Source of the DNA: Nocardiopsis metallicus
GTDB taxonomy: Bacteria > Actinomycetota > Actinomycetes > Streptosporangiales > Streptosporangiaceae
Assembly (NCBI RefSeq): GCF_014201115.1
Contig: NZ_JACHDO010000001.1
Coordinates: forward strand, 4,216,001-4,280,000
Length of the DNA: 64,000 nt
Reading direction: 5' to 3'
The notes under the pieces were generated by a model. It was given only the letters and a program-made list of their open reading frames with translations, did no database searches and was not told the origin of the DNA. The translations under genes and the position numbers were made by a program. This document shows, in pieces, positions 25,517 through 33,481 of the stretch (its first letter is position 1; each line of letters begins with the position of its first letter).

Positions 25517-26713
25517 GTGGACAGCACGGAGCAAGGGACGGGGAAGGGCCCGGCGGACAGTCCCACGGACCACCCGGTGGACGACTCCGTGTCGCGGGCC
25601 CTGGTCCCCGCGGTGATCGCGATCCTCGTCCGCCGCGGAGCCGACTTCGCGACGGCCGAGGACGCCGTCCAGGACGCCCTGGTCGAGGCGGTCCGCAGGT
25701 GGCCGGGCGCCCCGCCCCGGGACCCGAAGGGCTGGCTGGTCACCGTGGCCTGGCACCGGTTCCTGGACGCGGCCCGATCCGAGAGCGCCCGCCGCAGGCG
25801 TGAGGAACTCGTCGACATGGAGCCCGGGCCCGGTCCGGTGACCTCGGTGGACGACACTCTCCGGCTCTACTTCCTGTGCGCCCACCCGTCACTGACGCCC
25901 TCGTCCGCGGTCGCACTCACCCTGCGCGCCGTGGGCGGGCTGACCACTCGGCAGATCTCCCGGGCCTACCTGGTCCCCGAAGCGACCATGGCACAGCGGG
26001 TCAGCCGGGCCAAGCGCACCGTCGCGGAGAAGGGCCTGGAGCAGCCCGGGGACGTCGCCACCGTGCTGCGCGTCCTCTACCTGGTCTTCAACGAGGGCTA
26101 CTCCGGCGAGGTGGACCTGGCCGCTGAGGCCATCCGGCTGACCCGTCAGCTCGCGGCCGGGGTCGACCACCCCGAGGTGGCCGGGCTGCTCGCCCTCATG
26201 CTGCTGCACCACGCCCGGCGCGCCGCCCGGACCGGGCCCGACGGCGCCCTGGTACCGCTGGCCGAACAGGACCGCGGCCGGTGGGACACCGGCCTGATCG
26301 CCGAAGGGGTGGGGATCCTCCAGGCCGCGCTGACCCGCGACCGTCTGGGCGAGTACCAGGCCCAGGCAGCCGTCGCCGCGCTGCACGCCGACGCGCCCAC
26401 CGCCGAGGAGACGGACTGGCCGCAGATCGTCGAGTGGTACGACGAGCTCACGCTGCTGACCGACAGCCCGGTGGTCCGGCTCAACCGGGCGGTGGCCGTC
26501 GGGGAGGCCGACGGGCCCCGCGCGGGGCTGGCCGCCCTGGCGGAGCTCGACGAGTCACTCCCCCGCTACACGGCGGTCGCCGCCCACCTGCACGAGCGGG
26601 CCGGGGACCCGGAGAGGGCGGCCCGACTGTACGCCGAGGCTGCCCTGAGGGCGCCCAACCTCGCCGAACGCGACCACCTCACCCGCCAGGCGGCCCGGCT
26701 CAACCAGCGCTGA
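25517..26713 (+). CDS. ECF sigma factor with long C-terminal extension (ECF42-like)
   Basis: A 398-aa sigma factor. Region 2 is about 28-95 (AEDAVQDALVEAVRRWP) and region 4 about 130-185 (LTTRQISRAYLVPEATMAQRVSRAKR). The remaining about 200 residues form a helical, TPR-like extension ending LAERDHLTRQAARLNQR, as in the ECF42 group, which couples with YCII/DGPF proteins rather than anti-sigma factors. No anti-sigma gene is nearby. The GTG start lies 6 bp after the DGPF gene stop; GGAG at its end acts as ribosome-binding site. Confidence 0.88.
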   Translation: MDSTEQGTGKGPADSPTDHPVDDSVSRALVPAVIAILVRRGADFATAEDAVQDALVEAVRRWPGAPPRDPKGWLVTVAWHRFLDAARSESARRRREELVDMEPGPGPVTSVDDTLRLYFLCAHPSLTPSSAVALTLRAVGGLTTRQISRAYLVPEATMAQRVSRAKRTVAEKGLEQPGDVATVLRVLYLVFNEGYSGEVDLAAEAIRLTRQLAAGVDHPEVAGLLALMLLHHARRAARTGPDGALVPLAEQDRGRWDTGLIAEGVGILQAALTRDRLGEYQAQAAVAALHADAPTAEETDWPQIVEWYDELTLLTDSPVVRLNRAVAVGEADGPRAGLAALAELDESLPRYTAVAAHLHERAGDPERAARLYAEAALRAPNLAERDHLTRQAARLNQR

Positions 26714-26715
26714 CA

Positions 26716-26756
26716 CGCGTGCGGGCGCGGCCCCGAAGGAGCCGCGCCCGCACGCG
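26716..26756. terminator. Bidirectional terminator between ECF sigma and secA
   Basis: A 16-bp perfect stem (26716-26731 with 26741-26756, loop CCCGAAGGA) sits between the two converging genes. Confidence 0.8.
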
Positions 26757-26776
26757 CTACCGGTGCACCTCAGCCG

Positions 26777-29626
26777 TTACCGGGCCGTGGGGTCACCGTG
26801 GCACTTCTTGTACTTCTTACCCGAGCCGCAGGGGCAGGGAGCGTTGCGGGCGGTACCCGCGTACTCGCTGTCCACGGCCTCGCTGTGCTTCTCGACGGAG
26901 CCGTCCTCGCTCGGCGCGGAGTACTGGAGCCGGCTCGGCTGGTCCTCGCCGAACCCGGGGACCACCACGTCCTCGGCGCCCTCCGCCTCCTCGCTGGGCG
27001 CGTCGGCCTTGGCGGCCTCGGCGTCCTCCTCCACGGCGGTGGCGACAGCGGTCGCACCGGTGGAGCCGCCGCCGACCGCGGCGGCGGTCTGCGCGGCGGC
27101 GGAGGCCGTGAGCGTGGGCTCCTCCTTCTTGCGGACCTGGACCTCGACGTTGAAGAGGAAGCCGACCGACTCCTCCTTGATGGCCTCCAGCATCTGCTGG
27201 AACATGTCGAAGCCCTCGCGCTGGAACTCGATCAGCGGGTTGCGCTGAGCCATCGCGCGCAGGCCGATGCCCTCCTGGAGATAGTCCATCTCGTAGAGGT
27301 GCTCACGCCACTTGCGGTCCATGACCTGGAGGATGACGCGGCGCTCGACCTCGCGCATCGCCTCCTCGCCCAGCTCGGACTCGCGGGCGTCGTAGGCGGC
27401 CTTGGCGTCCTCGACCACCTGGGTGGCGATCAGGTCGCCGGTCAGGGTGTGCAGTTCGCCGTTCTGCTCGATGAACTCGTCGACGGTGAAGCTGATCGGG
27501 TAGACCTGCTTGAACGCCCGCCAGAGCTTGTCGAGGTCCCACTCGTCCGGGTCGCCCTGGGCGGTCTCCTCCACGACGTAGCCGCGAAGCACCTCCTCGA
27601 GCATTTCCACGACCTGGTCGCGCAGGTCCTGACCCTCCAGGACCTTGCGGCGCTCGGCGTAGATGACCTTGCGCTGGCGGTTGAGGACCTCGTCGTACTT
27701 GAGGACGTTCTTGCGGATCTCGAAGTTCTGCGTCTCGACCTGGCCCTGGGCGGAGGCGATCGCCTTGCTCACCATGCCGGACTCGATCGGCTGGTCGTCC
27801 GGGATGTTCAGCTGGTTCATGAACACCTCCAGACGGCTGGAGTTGAACAGGCGCAGCAGGTCGTCCTGGAGCGACAGGTAGAAGCGGGACATGCCCGGGT
27901 CACCCTGACGGCCGGAACGGCCTCGGAGCTGGTTGTCGATGCGGCGCGACTCGTGTCGCTCGGTACCGAGCACGTACAGACCGCCGGCCTCGACGACCTT
28001 CTCGTGCTCGGCCTCGAACTCCGCGGTGGCCTTCTCCAGCGCCTCGGGCCAGGCGGCCTCGTACTCCTCCGGGGTCTCCAGCGGGGTCAGGCCCCGGTTC
28101 TGGAGCTCCTCGTTGGCGATGAAGTCCGGGTTGCCGCCGAGCATGATGTCGGTACCGCGACCGGCCATGTTGGTGGCCACGGTGACGGCGCCGAGCTTGC
28201 CCGCGCGGGCGATGATCGAGGCCTCACGCGCGTGGTTCTTCGCGTTGAGGACCTCGTGCGGGACGCCCTCGCGCTTGAGCATCCGGGAGAGGAGCTCGGA
28301 CTTCTCGACGCTGGTCGTACCGACCAGGACGGGCTGCCCCTCCTCGTGGCGCTCGGCGATGTCCTCGGCCAGGGCCTGGAACTTGGCGTCCTCGTGCTTG
28401 TAGACGACGTCCTTGAGGTCCTCTCGGACCATCGGCCGGTTGGTGGGGATGGGAACCACACCGACGCCGTAGGTCTGGGTGAACTCCGCCGCCTCGGTCT
28501 GGGCGGTACCGGTCATGCCGGCGAGCTTCTCGTAGAGGCGGAAGTAGTTCTGGAGCGTGACCTTGGCGAGAGTCTGGTTCTCGTCCTTGATCTTGACGCG
28601 CTCCTTGGCCTCGATGGCCTGGTGCATGCCCTCGTTGTAGCGGCGACCGGCAAGGACGCGTCCGGTGAACTCGTCGACGATGAGGACCTCACCGTCCTTG
28701 ACGATGTACTCCTTGTCCTTGCGGTACAGCTCCTTGGCCTTGAGGGAGTTGTTGAGGAAGCTGATCAGCGGGGTGTTGACGGCCTCGTAGAGGTTGTCGA
28801 TACCCAGCCAGTCCTCCACCTTGGCCACGCCGGACTCGGTGATGCCGACGGTGCGCTTCTTCTCGTCGACCTCGTAGTCGGTCTCCTTCTTCAGGCGGGG
28901 CGCGATCTTCGCGAACTCGGCGTACCAGCGCGAGTTCTGCTCGGAGGGTCCGCTGATGATCAGCGGCGTGCGCGCCTCGTCGATGAGGATGGAGTCGACC
29001 TCGTCGACCAGGGCGAAGAAGTGCTCGCGCTGGACCGTGTCCTTGAGCGAGAGCGCCATGTTGTCACGCAGGTAGTCGAAACCGAACTCGTTGTTCGTTC
29101 CGTAGGTGATGTCGGCCTTGTAGGCGTTGCGGCGGGCCTCAGCGGTCATCTGGGGACCGACCACGCCGACCTCGAGCCCGAGGAAGTGGAAGATGCGGCC
29201 CAGGTTCTGGGCGTCGCGTCGGGCGAGGTAGTCGTTGGTCGTGATGACGTGGGCGCCCTTGCCCGCCAGGGCGTTGAGGTACACCGCGAGGCTTCCGGTC
29301 AGGGTCTTGCCCTCACCGGTCTTCATCTCGGCGATGTTGCCCAGGTGCAGGGCGGCCGCGCCCATGATCTGGACGTCGAAGGGCCGCTGACCCAGGGTGC
29401 GCTTGGCCGCCTCACGGACGGTCGCGAAGGCCTCGGGGAGCAGGTCGTCCAGGGACTCCCCGTCCTCGTAGCGCTCCTTGTACTCCTGGGTCAGGTCCCG
29501 CAGCTCTTCGTCGGTGAGGTCGACGTAGTCGTCCTCGAGCGCGTTGACCTGGTCCTTCAACTTCTTGAGCCGGCGCAGGATCTTTCCTTCACCCGCGCGC
29601 AGGAGCTTGTCGAGTATGCCTGGCAC
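26777..29626 (-). CDS. secA: Preprotein translocase ATPase SecA
   Basis: SecA drives Sec-dependent protein export. The 949-aa protein has Walker A MKTGEGKTL (about 98), Walker B region VDEVDSILIDEARTPLI, the second motor domain with GRGTDIMLGG and GRSGRQGDPG, the scaffold and wing domains, an acidic linker rich in Ala and Glu, and a C-terminal zinc-binding SEC-C motif CPCGSGKKYKKCHG. It is the housekeeping SecA1 type by length and tail. The gene is monocistronic here, next to hpf as in mycobacteria. Confidence 0.97.
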   Translation of the reverse strand: MPGILDKLLRAGEGKILRRLKKLKDQVNALEDDYVDLTDEELRDLTQEYKERYEDGESLDDLLPEAFATVREAAKRTLGQRPFDVQIMGAAALHLGNIAEMKTGEGKTLTGSLAVYLNALAGKGAHVITTNDYLARRDAQNLGRIFHFLGLEVGVVGPQMTAEARRNAYKADITYGTNNEFGFDYLRDNMALSLKDTVQREHFFALVDEVDSILIDEARTPLIISGPSEQNSRWYAEFAKIAPRLKKETDYEVDEKKRTVGITESGVAKVEDWLGIDNLYEAVNTPLISFLNNSLKAKELYRKDKEYIVKDGEVLIVDEFTGRVLAGRRYNEGMHQAIEAKERVKIKDENQTLAKVTLQNYFRLYEKLAGMTGTAQTEAAEFTQTYGVGVVPIPTNRPMVREDLKDVVYKHEDAKFQALAEDIAERHEEGQPVLVGTTSVEKSELLSRMLKREGVPHEVLNAKNHAREASIIARAGKLGAVTVATNMAGRGTDIMLGGNPDFIANEELQNRGLTPLETPEEYEAAWPEALEKATAEFEAEHEKVVEAGGLYVLGTERHESRRIDNQLRGRSGRQGDPGMSRFYLSLQDDLLRLFNSSRLEVFMNQLNIPDDQPIESGMVSKAIASAQGQVETQNFEIRKNVLKYDEVLNRQRKVIYAERRKVLEGQDLRDQVVEMLEEVLRGYVVEETAQGDPDEWDLDKLWRAFKQVYPISFTVDEFIEQNGELHTLTGDLIATQVVEDAKAAYDARESELGEEAMREVERRVILQVMDRKWREHLYEMDYLQEGIGLRAMAQRNPLIEFQREGFDMFQQMLEAIKEESVGFLFNVEVQVRKKEEPTLTASAAAQTAAAVGGGSTGATAVATAVEEDAEAAKADAPSEEAEGAEDVVVPGFGEDQPSRLQYSAPSEDGSVEKHSEAVDSEYAGTARNAPCPCGSGKKYKKCHGDPTAR

Positions 29627-29955
29627 TTCCTATGCGCTCCTCGCAGATCGCGGTTGGCTCCGCCTGGGGGCGGAGAGTCAGATCTAGGCCCGCTGACCGC
29701 TTCCCGTGGCAACGGAGGTCAGGGGGAGAATCCTGGGTCCTCGGGCCTACATCCTAGAGGACCCGGAACCGCTTCCCGTCCTCCCGACAAACGAGTGGGA
29801 TGGGTATAGATGTTCCCGCCCTTTTCATGATGTTTGTGCAGACTCGCGCATTCCTCCGGGTAGGGCAATAGGAAGTGGTGGACAGGAGGGCGATCCGTCC
29901 ACCTGCCGCACCGCGAGTACACCGACTTTCGATCGTGTTCCCGGGAGGGATCACC
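29627..29955. other. Divergent promoter region, secA and a small membrane-protein gene
   Basis: A 329-bp gene-free region. On the secA side is a possible leader hairpin with an 8-bp stem (29735-29742 with 29757-29764). A mildly AT-rich patch lies at about 29800-29850. No other structure was seen. Confidence 0.45.
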
Positions 29956-30459
29956 ATGCGAACGAACCGGAACGACCGTTCGGCGGGGAACCCGCGGTGG
30001 GGACCGGTGCCACCGCCCACACCGGCCGATGCCGTGGAGGAGGCCGTCGAAGGGCAGGATTCGCGACGCAGGCGGGGGGAGGACGATGATCCCGGTCTGG
30101 GCTGGGAGCTCCACCGCCCCACCGACGAGGACCAGGACCGGCACGGGCGCATCCGGGGTTTCCAGCGCCAGGGCGGCAGCCTCGCACCGACCAGCGGCCA
30201 CCGGGGCAGCGCGGCCTCGTGGGTCTGCGTCGCCCTCGGAACGGTGGGCTTCGGCCTCGGCGGCCTGGCGATCGTGCTCGACTGGTCGGTGCCGCTGCTG
30301 GTGGCCGGAGCCGTCCTGATGGTCGCGGCGCTGGTGGTGGCGGTGGTCTGGGACATCCTCAGCGACGTGGTGCTGGACCCGCCGCGCTACGAGCCGGAGG
30401 AGCCGCACCAGACCCCGCTGCACCGGATCAAGCAGGCCGAACGGTCCCAGAGTGACTGA
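29956..30459 (+). CDS. Small membrane protein of unknown function
   Basis: A 167-aa protein. Residues 1-75 are hydrophilic and charged; two membrane segments follow (about 84-105, VCVALGTVGFGLGGLAIVL, and about 108-130, LLVAGAVLMVAALVVAVVW), then a short charged tail. I do not recognise a family. The ATG has GGGAGGG 6 nt upstream; the longer frame from 29875 lacks one. It diverges from secA and is followed by two tandem hairpins. Confidence 0.75.
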   Translation: MRTNRNDRSAGNPRWGPVPPPTPADAVEEAVEGQDSRRRRGEDDDPGLGWELHRPTDEDQDRHGRIRGFQRQGGSLAPTSGHRGSAASWVCVALGTVGFGLGGLAIVLDWSVPLLVAGAVLMVAALVVAVVWDILSDVVLDPPRYEPEEPHQTPLHRIKQAERSQSD

Positions 30460-30505
30460 TCGGCAGCCGCCTGGCCCCTCACTGGCCGCCCCTTGGACGG
30501 CTGGC

Positions 30506-30534
30506 GCTTCGCCCGGTGGCGCACCGGGCGAAGC
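30506..30534. terminator. Terminator hairpin 1 between the small membrane-protein gene and hpf
   Basis: A perfect 13-bp stem GCTTCGCCCGGTG/CACCGGGCGAAGC with a 3-nt loop. Confidence 0.75.
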
Positions 30535-30559
30535 GGCCGGATCGCCATCGAACGCACGA

Positions 30560-30588
30560 CCGCGGCGGGCCGCCGTGGCCCGCCGCGG
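30560..30588. terminator. Terminator hairpin 2
   Basis: A perfect 12-bp stem CCGCGGCGGGCC (30560-30571) pairs with 30577-30588 around GCCGT. Together with hairpin 1 it separates the converging genes. Confidence 0.65.
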
Positions 30589-30650
30589 TGCGTGTGCCGG
30601 CTCTTCCACCTCCCGTGCGGGGGAGTTCTTCGAAGGACGGGGGCGAGGTC

Positions 30651-31322
30651 CTAGTCCACGAGCCTCAGAACGCCGTAGTTGAAGCCCTTCCGGCGGTAGA
30701 CGACGCTCGGGGTGTCCTTGACCTCGTCATGGAAGAGGTAGAAGTCGTGTCCGACGAGTTCCATCTCCATCAACGCCTGGTCGATGCTCATCGGCTTGGC
30801 CCGGTGGAACTTCTCCCGCACGATCACGGGAGCTTCCCCCTGGGTGTCGAGTTCCACGAACTCGTCGGAGAAACGGCCGTCGACCTCGACGCCGTCGATC
30901 TCCTCGTCCCCGCCGCGCTGGGCGGGGGTCGCCTTGGCTGGTGTCGGGGTGAGTGAGGGCAGGTCTCCGGGGAGGTGGGCGGTCGCTGCCGCCACGGAGA
31001 CCGGAGTGTGGTTTCCGCGGTGCACCTTGCGGCGGTCCGCGGACTTACGGAGTCGGGCCTCGATCTTGTCGATCGCGAGGTCGAGAGCGCCGTGACGGTC
31101 CACTGACGCGGCTTCGCTCCGGATGACCGGGCCGTCGGAGTGGATGGTCAGTTCAACCCGCTCGCGGACGTCGGCGAGCTTGGGGTTGCGCTCCTGGGAC
31201 ACCTCCACATCGACGCTCATGCCCTTGCGCTCCCACTTGGAGAGCCTGTCGAGCTTGTTCTCGACGTGCTGTCGGAACTTCTCACTCACACCGGTGCGTC
31301 GACCTTTGACGATGATGTCCAT
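30651..31322 (-). CDS. hpf: Ribosome hibernation-promoting factor, long form
   Basis: Long HPF dimerises 70S ribosomes into inactive 100S particles in stationary phase or stress. The 223-aa protein has the N-terminal ribosome-binding domain (MDIIVKGRRTGVSEKFR, about 1-100), a linker rich in Pro and Thr (about 105-145) and the C-terminal dimerisation domain (about 160-220, VREKFHRAKPMSIDQALMEM and FYLFHDEV). The ATG at 31322 has AAGGGGG about 4 nt upstream; the longer open frame upstream is not conserved in style. An unusually long upstream region (839 bp) precedes it. Confidence 0.95.
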   Translation of the reverse strand: MDIIVKGRRTGVSEKFRQHVENKLDRLSKWERKGMSVDVEVSQERNPKLADVRERVELTIHSDGPVIRSEAASVDRHGALDLAIDKIEARLRKSADRRKVHRGNHTPVSVAAATAHLPGDLPSLTPTPAKATPAQRGGDEEIDGVEVDGRFSDEFVELDTQGEAPVIVREKFHRAKPMSIDQALMEMELVGHDFYLFHDEVKDTPSVVYRRKGFNYGVLRLVD

Positions 31323-32161
31323 AGGACCCCCTTCATCGCGTGGCCGCCGTGAAGGCGACGGCCAGGCTGGCTCTGCTCCCCTCCCGCGTTGGGGAGGGTG
31401 TGACGCGCTAGCCCCTTTCCGTCTGCGCCCCGTTCTTCTCGGGGTCACGACTCGGTTGGAAGTGCGTATACCCATCAGAGGCAGGGTCATCACGCGCCCC
31501 AAGGACACGATTGCCTGAGACCCCTGAACTGGGAAAAAGAACTTTTGACCTATTTGGCGTGAGTCGCCCACCGGGCGGGGAGGCAGGGGCGGGCGGAACG
31601 TGGTCGGAGAGGTCGGCCCGGAACAAGAGTTCGGAGAAGCCACCCCGGAATGAGGGACTGACCTGGGCTGGGAGGAACTCGGGCACAAACGCCCGGGTGG
31701 ACGCGGCGCGGCGGAGACGGGTGGGGGTCCACACCCCCGGAGCGTTCGCTCCGGGCGTCACGGACCCCCGCACGTCGGCATGCCACCCGTCCGGCCGACC
31801 TGGTCTTCGTCCCCACATCCGCCTGCTGAGAGTGTCGCCGCTCTTATCCGCGACTACTGCTCTTCTCCCTGTCATGAGGGACATCGGGACCCTCCGCGGG
31901 GCAGGACTTACCTCTAAGGCGCACCGTGATCGGTCGACGAAAAGTCGCCTTACGTGGGCCGTTTCGCCTGCGCCTGGCATCGGCTTGCCGGAGGAGCTCC
32001 CCGGTGTTCCCGGGGGCTCCGAAAATCCGACGCAACCACGGACCCGGACGGGTGCCATACCTGGACCGTAACCTGTCCTAGCGCGGATGTCAGGTAGCGA
32101 ACGGGGGACCAACCGGCCGACAAGCGCCGCAAACCCTTGCTAACAGGCACCTTTCGCCTGT
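31323..32161. other. Long region upstream of hpf with several inverted repeats
   Basis: 839 bp without a convincing gene; the open frames here lack normal codon bias. Read as minus-strand RNA it holds possible stems: TAAGGCG/CGCCTTA (31915-31921 with 31946-31952), AGGGA/TCCCT (31866-31881), GTCGC/GCGAC (31834-31854), and two mutually exclusive hairpins sharing CCC (31723-31738 and 31736-31755). A GGGTAT, resembling the -10 of stress sigma factors, lies near 31467-31472 on the minus strand. It may be a structured leader controlling hpf. Confidence 0.4.
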
Positions 32162-32173
32162 TCACGAGGGTTT
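32131..32173 (-). terminator. Imperfect hairpin at the comF 3' end
   Basis: AAACCCT and AACAGGC (32131-32148) pair with GCCTGTT and AGGGTTT (32156-32173), interrupted by a 4-by-4 internal loop. It overlaps the comF stop codon and may end the transcript. Confidence 0.45.
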
Positions 32174-33067
32174 GTAAAACCTTCTTGCCGCCCCTGCCTT
32201 CGGCCGAGGTTCGCACGCCCCCGAAGAGCGGAGGCTCTCGGCTAGCACCAGGGCTCCCACCACCGTGGCGCCCTCCTCGCGCAGCGCGCGGGCCGCCTCC
32301 GCGACCGTGGCGCCGGTGGTGAGCACGTCGTCCACCACGACCACCCGCTGCCCGCGCAGGTCCCACCGGTTCCGCTCGCCCCGGCCCGTTCCCCTCCGGC
32401 CGCTTCCTCTCCGGCCCGGTCTCCCCCGCACCGGTACCGCTCGTTCCACGCCTTCTCGAACAGATCCGGTTGCTTCCGGTCCCGCTCCGCCCCGAACCCG
32501 GGCGCCTCGCTTCCCAGGGCCCCGCCGCGCCCGTACCGGCCCTGGTGCGGCGGTGAAGGCCCCCACCCGGTTGGCCAGGCGCTGGGCACGCCCCAGGCCG
32601 ACCTGGCGGCGAACTCCGCGGCGGTAGCGCAGCACCGGCGCGACCCCGCCCGTGACCGACTCACCGGCCAGGTGCGCGCAGGCCCGCGCCAGCCGCAGGA
32701 CCGGCCCGTGGCGGCCCGAGGGACCGCGTCCGGGAACCGGCACCAGCAGTGTGTCCGGCGCGGCCCAGCCAGAGGCCCGGTAGGCGCAGGCCAGCCTCTC
32801 CCCCAGGGGTGCCGTCAGCTGTTCGTCCCCGTGTTCCTTGTAGGCGAGCAGGACCCGGCGGTGGTACCCGGAGTAGGGACCCGCCGCCCAGACCGGAGGG
32901 CAGCGCTCACGAGGCCGTGCACGGTGCGGTCGGCGTTCCAGCACGGCGTGGCAGCCCGTGCACAGAGGGCCGTCGGGACCGGCGCACCCCGCGCAGGGGC
33001 GCGGCAGCAGGAGTTCGAGCAGGGGGTCGAGGAGGACGGAGAGCGGACGGCGCACCACGGTGGACAT
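32162..33067 (-). CDS. ComF-family phosphoribosyltransferase-like protein
   Basis: ComF proteins combine a zinc-ribbon with a type I PRTase fold and take part in DNA uptake in competent bacteria; in actinobacteria the role is unclear. The product (about 301 aa) has the four-Cys ribbon CAGCAGPDGPLCTGC near residue 30 and the PRPP-binding loop VVVVDDVLTTGAT near 255. Between them is an unusual basic insertion of about 65 residues rich in Arg, Gly and Pro. I start at the ATG at 33067; the frame is open further upstream as a Pro-rich stretch that I think is not translated, but this is uncertain. Confidence 0.82.
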   Translation of the reverse strand: MSTVVRRPLSVLLDPLLELLLPRPCAGCAGPDGPLCTGCHAVLERRPHRARPRERCPPVWAAGPYSGYHRRVLLAYKEHGDEQLTAPLGERLACAYRASGWAAPDTLLVPVPGRGPSGRHGPVLRLARACAHLAGESVTGGVAPVLRYRRGVRRQVGLGRAQRLANRVGAFTAAPGPVRARRGPGKRGARVRGGAGPEATGSVREGVERAVPVRGRPGRRGSGRRGTGRGERNRWDLRGQRVVVVDDVLTTGATVAEAARALREEGATVVGALVLAESLRSSGACEPRPKAGAARRFYKPS

Positions 33068-33481
33068 CCGGTGCGCCCACCACCCGCGAGGGGTGTCCGG
33101 GGCCCGAACGCCCCTGGACCAGGTCTGGGAGGATCCGCTGTCAGGAGGGCGGGCGCCGGCGGGCCGGGCGTTCGGGAGTGGGGACTCGGCGGAAGGGAAG
33201 TCAGGGGGTGGAGCCATGCTTCCAGCGTCGGTCACCAGGGCCGCCCTCGCCAGCCGCGGTTCTCAGCCTGTGGATAACTTCCCGCCCCACGGCGAGCCCA
33301 CCGACCCGCGAACACCCCCGCGCTCGGCCGGGGAGGTCCGATCCCGGCCGACGAGGTCGAGAACAGCCCGAAACGACCGGCCCCGCCAAGAAGACCGGCC
33401 CCGTCCGGAAGGATCGGGGCAGCCGGTGCAGCCGGTGCGGCCGGGGCTGCCGGGAAGGCCGACCCATCAGGGCGGCCCGCG
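33068..33481. other. Region between lpqB and comF
   Basis: About 410 bp. It carries short repeats GCAGCCGGT and a weak hairpin GGCAGCC/GGCTGCC (33418-33451) that might terminate the lpqB operon. The rest is either promoter for comF or an N-terminal extension of it. Confidence 0.35.

Noticed and set aside
26798..29809. A 1003-codon open frame opposite secA
   Set aside because: Same antisense shadow effect; the minus strand encodes an unambiguous SecA over the whole span.
31408..32112. A 234-codon minus-strand frame and a 186-codon plus-strand frame upstream of hpf
   Set aside because: No consistent GC3 bias, no ribosome-binding site and no recognisable motif; treated as gene-free leader.
32131..32173. 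Small RNA gene at the comF 3' end
   Set aside because: The nested hairpin overlaps the stop codon and is more simply a terminator.
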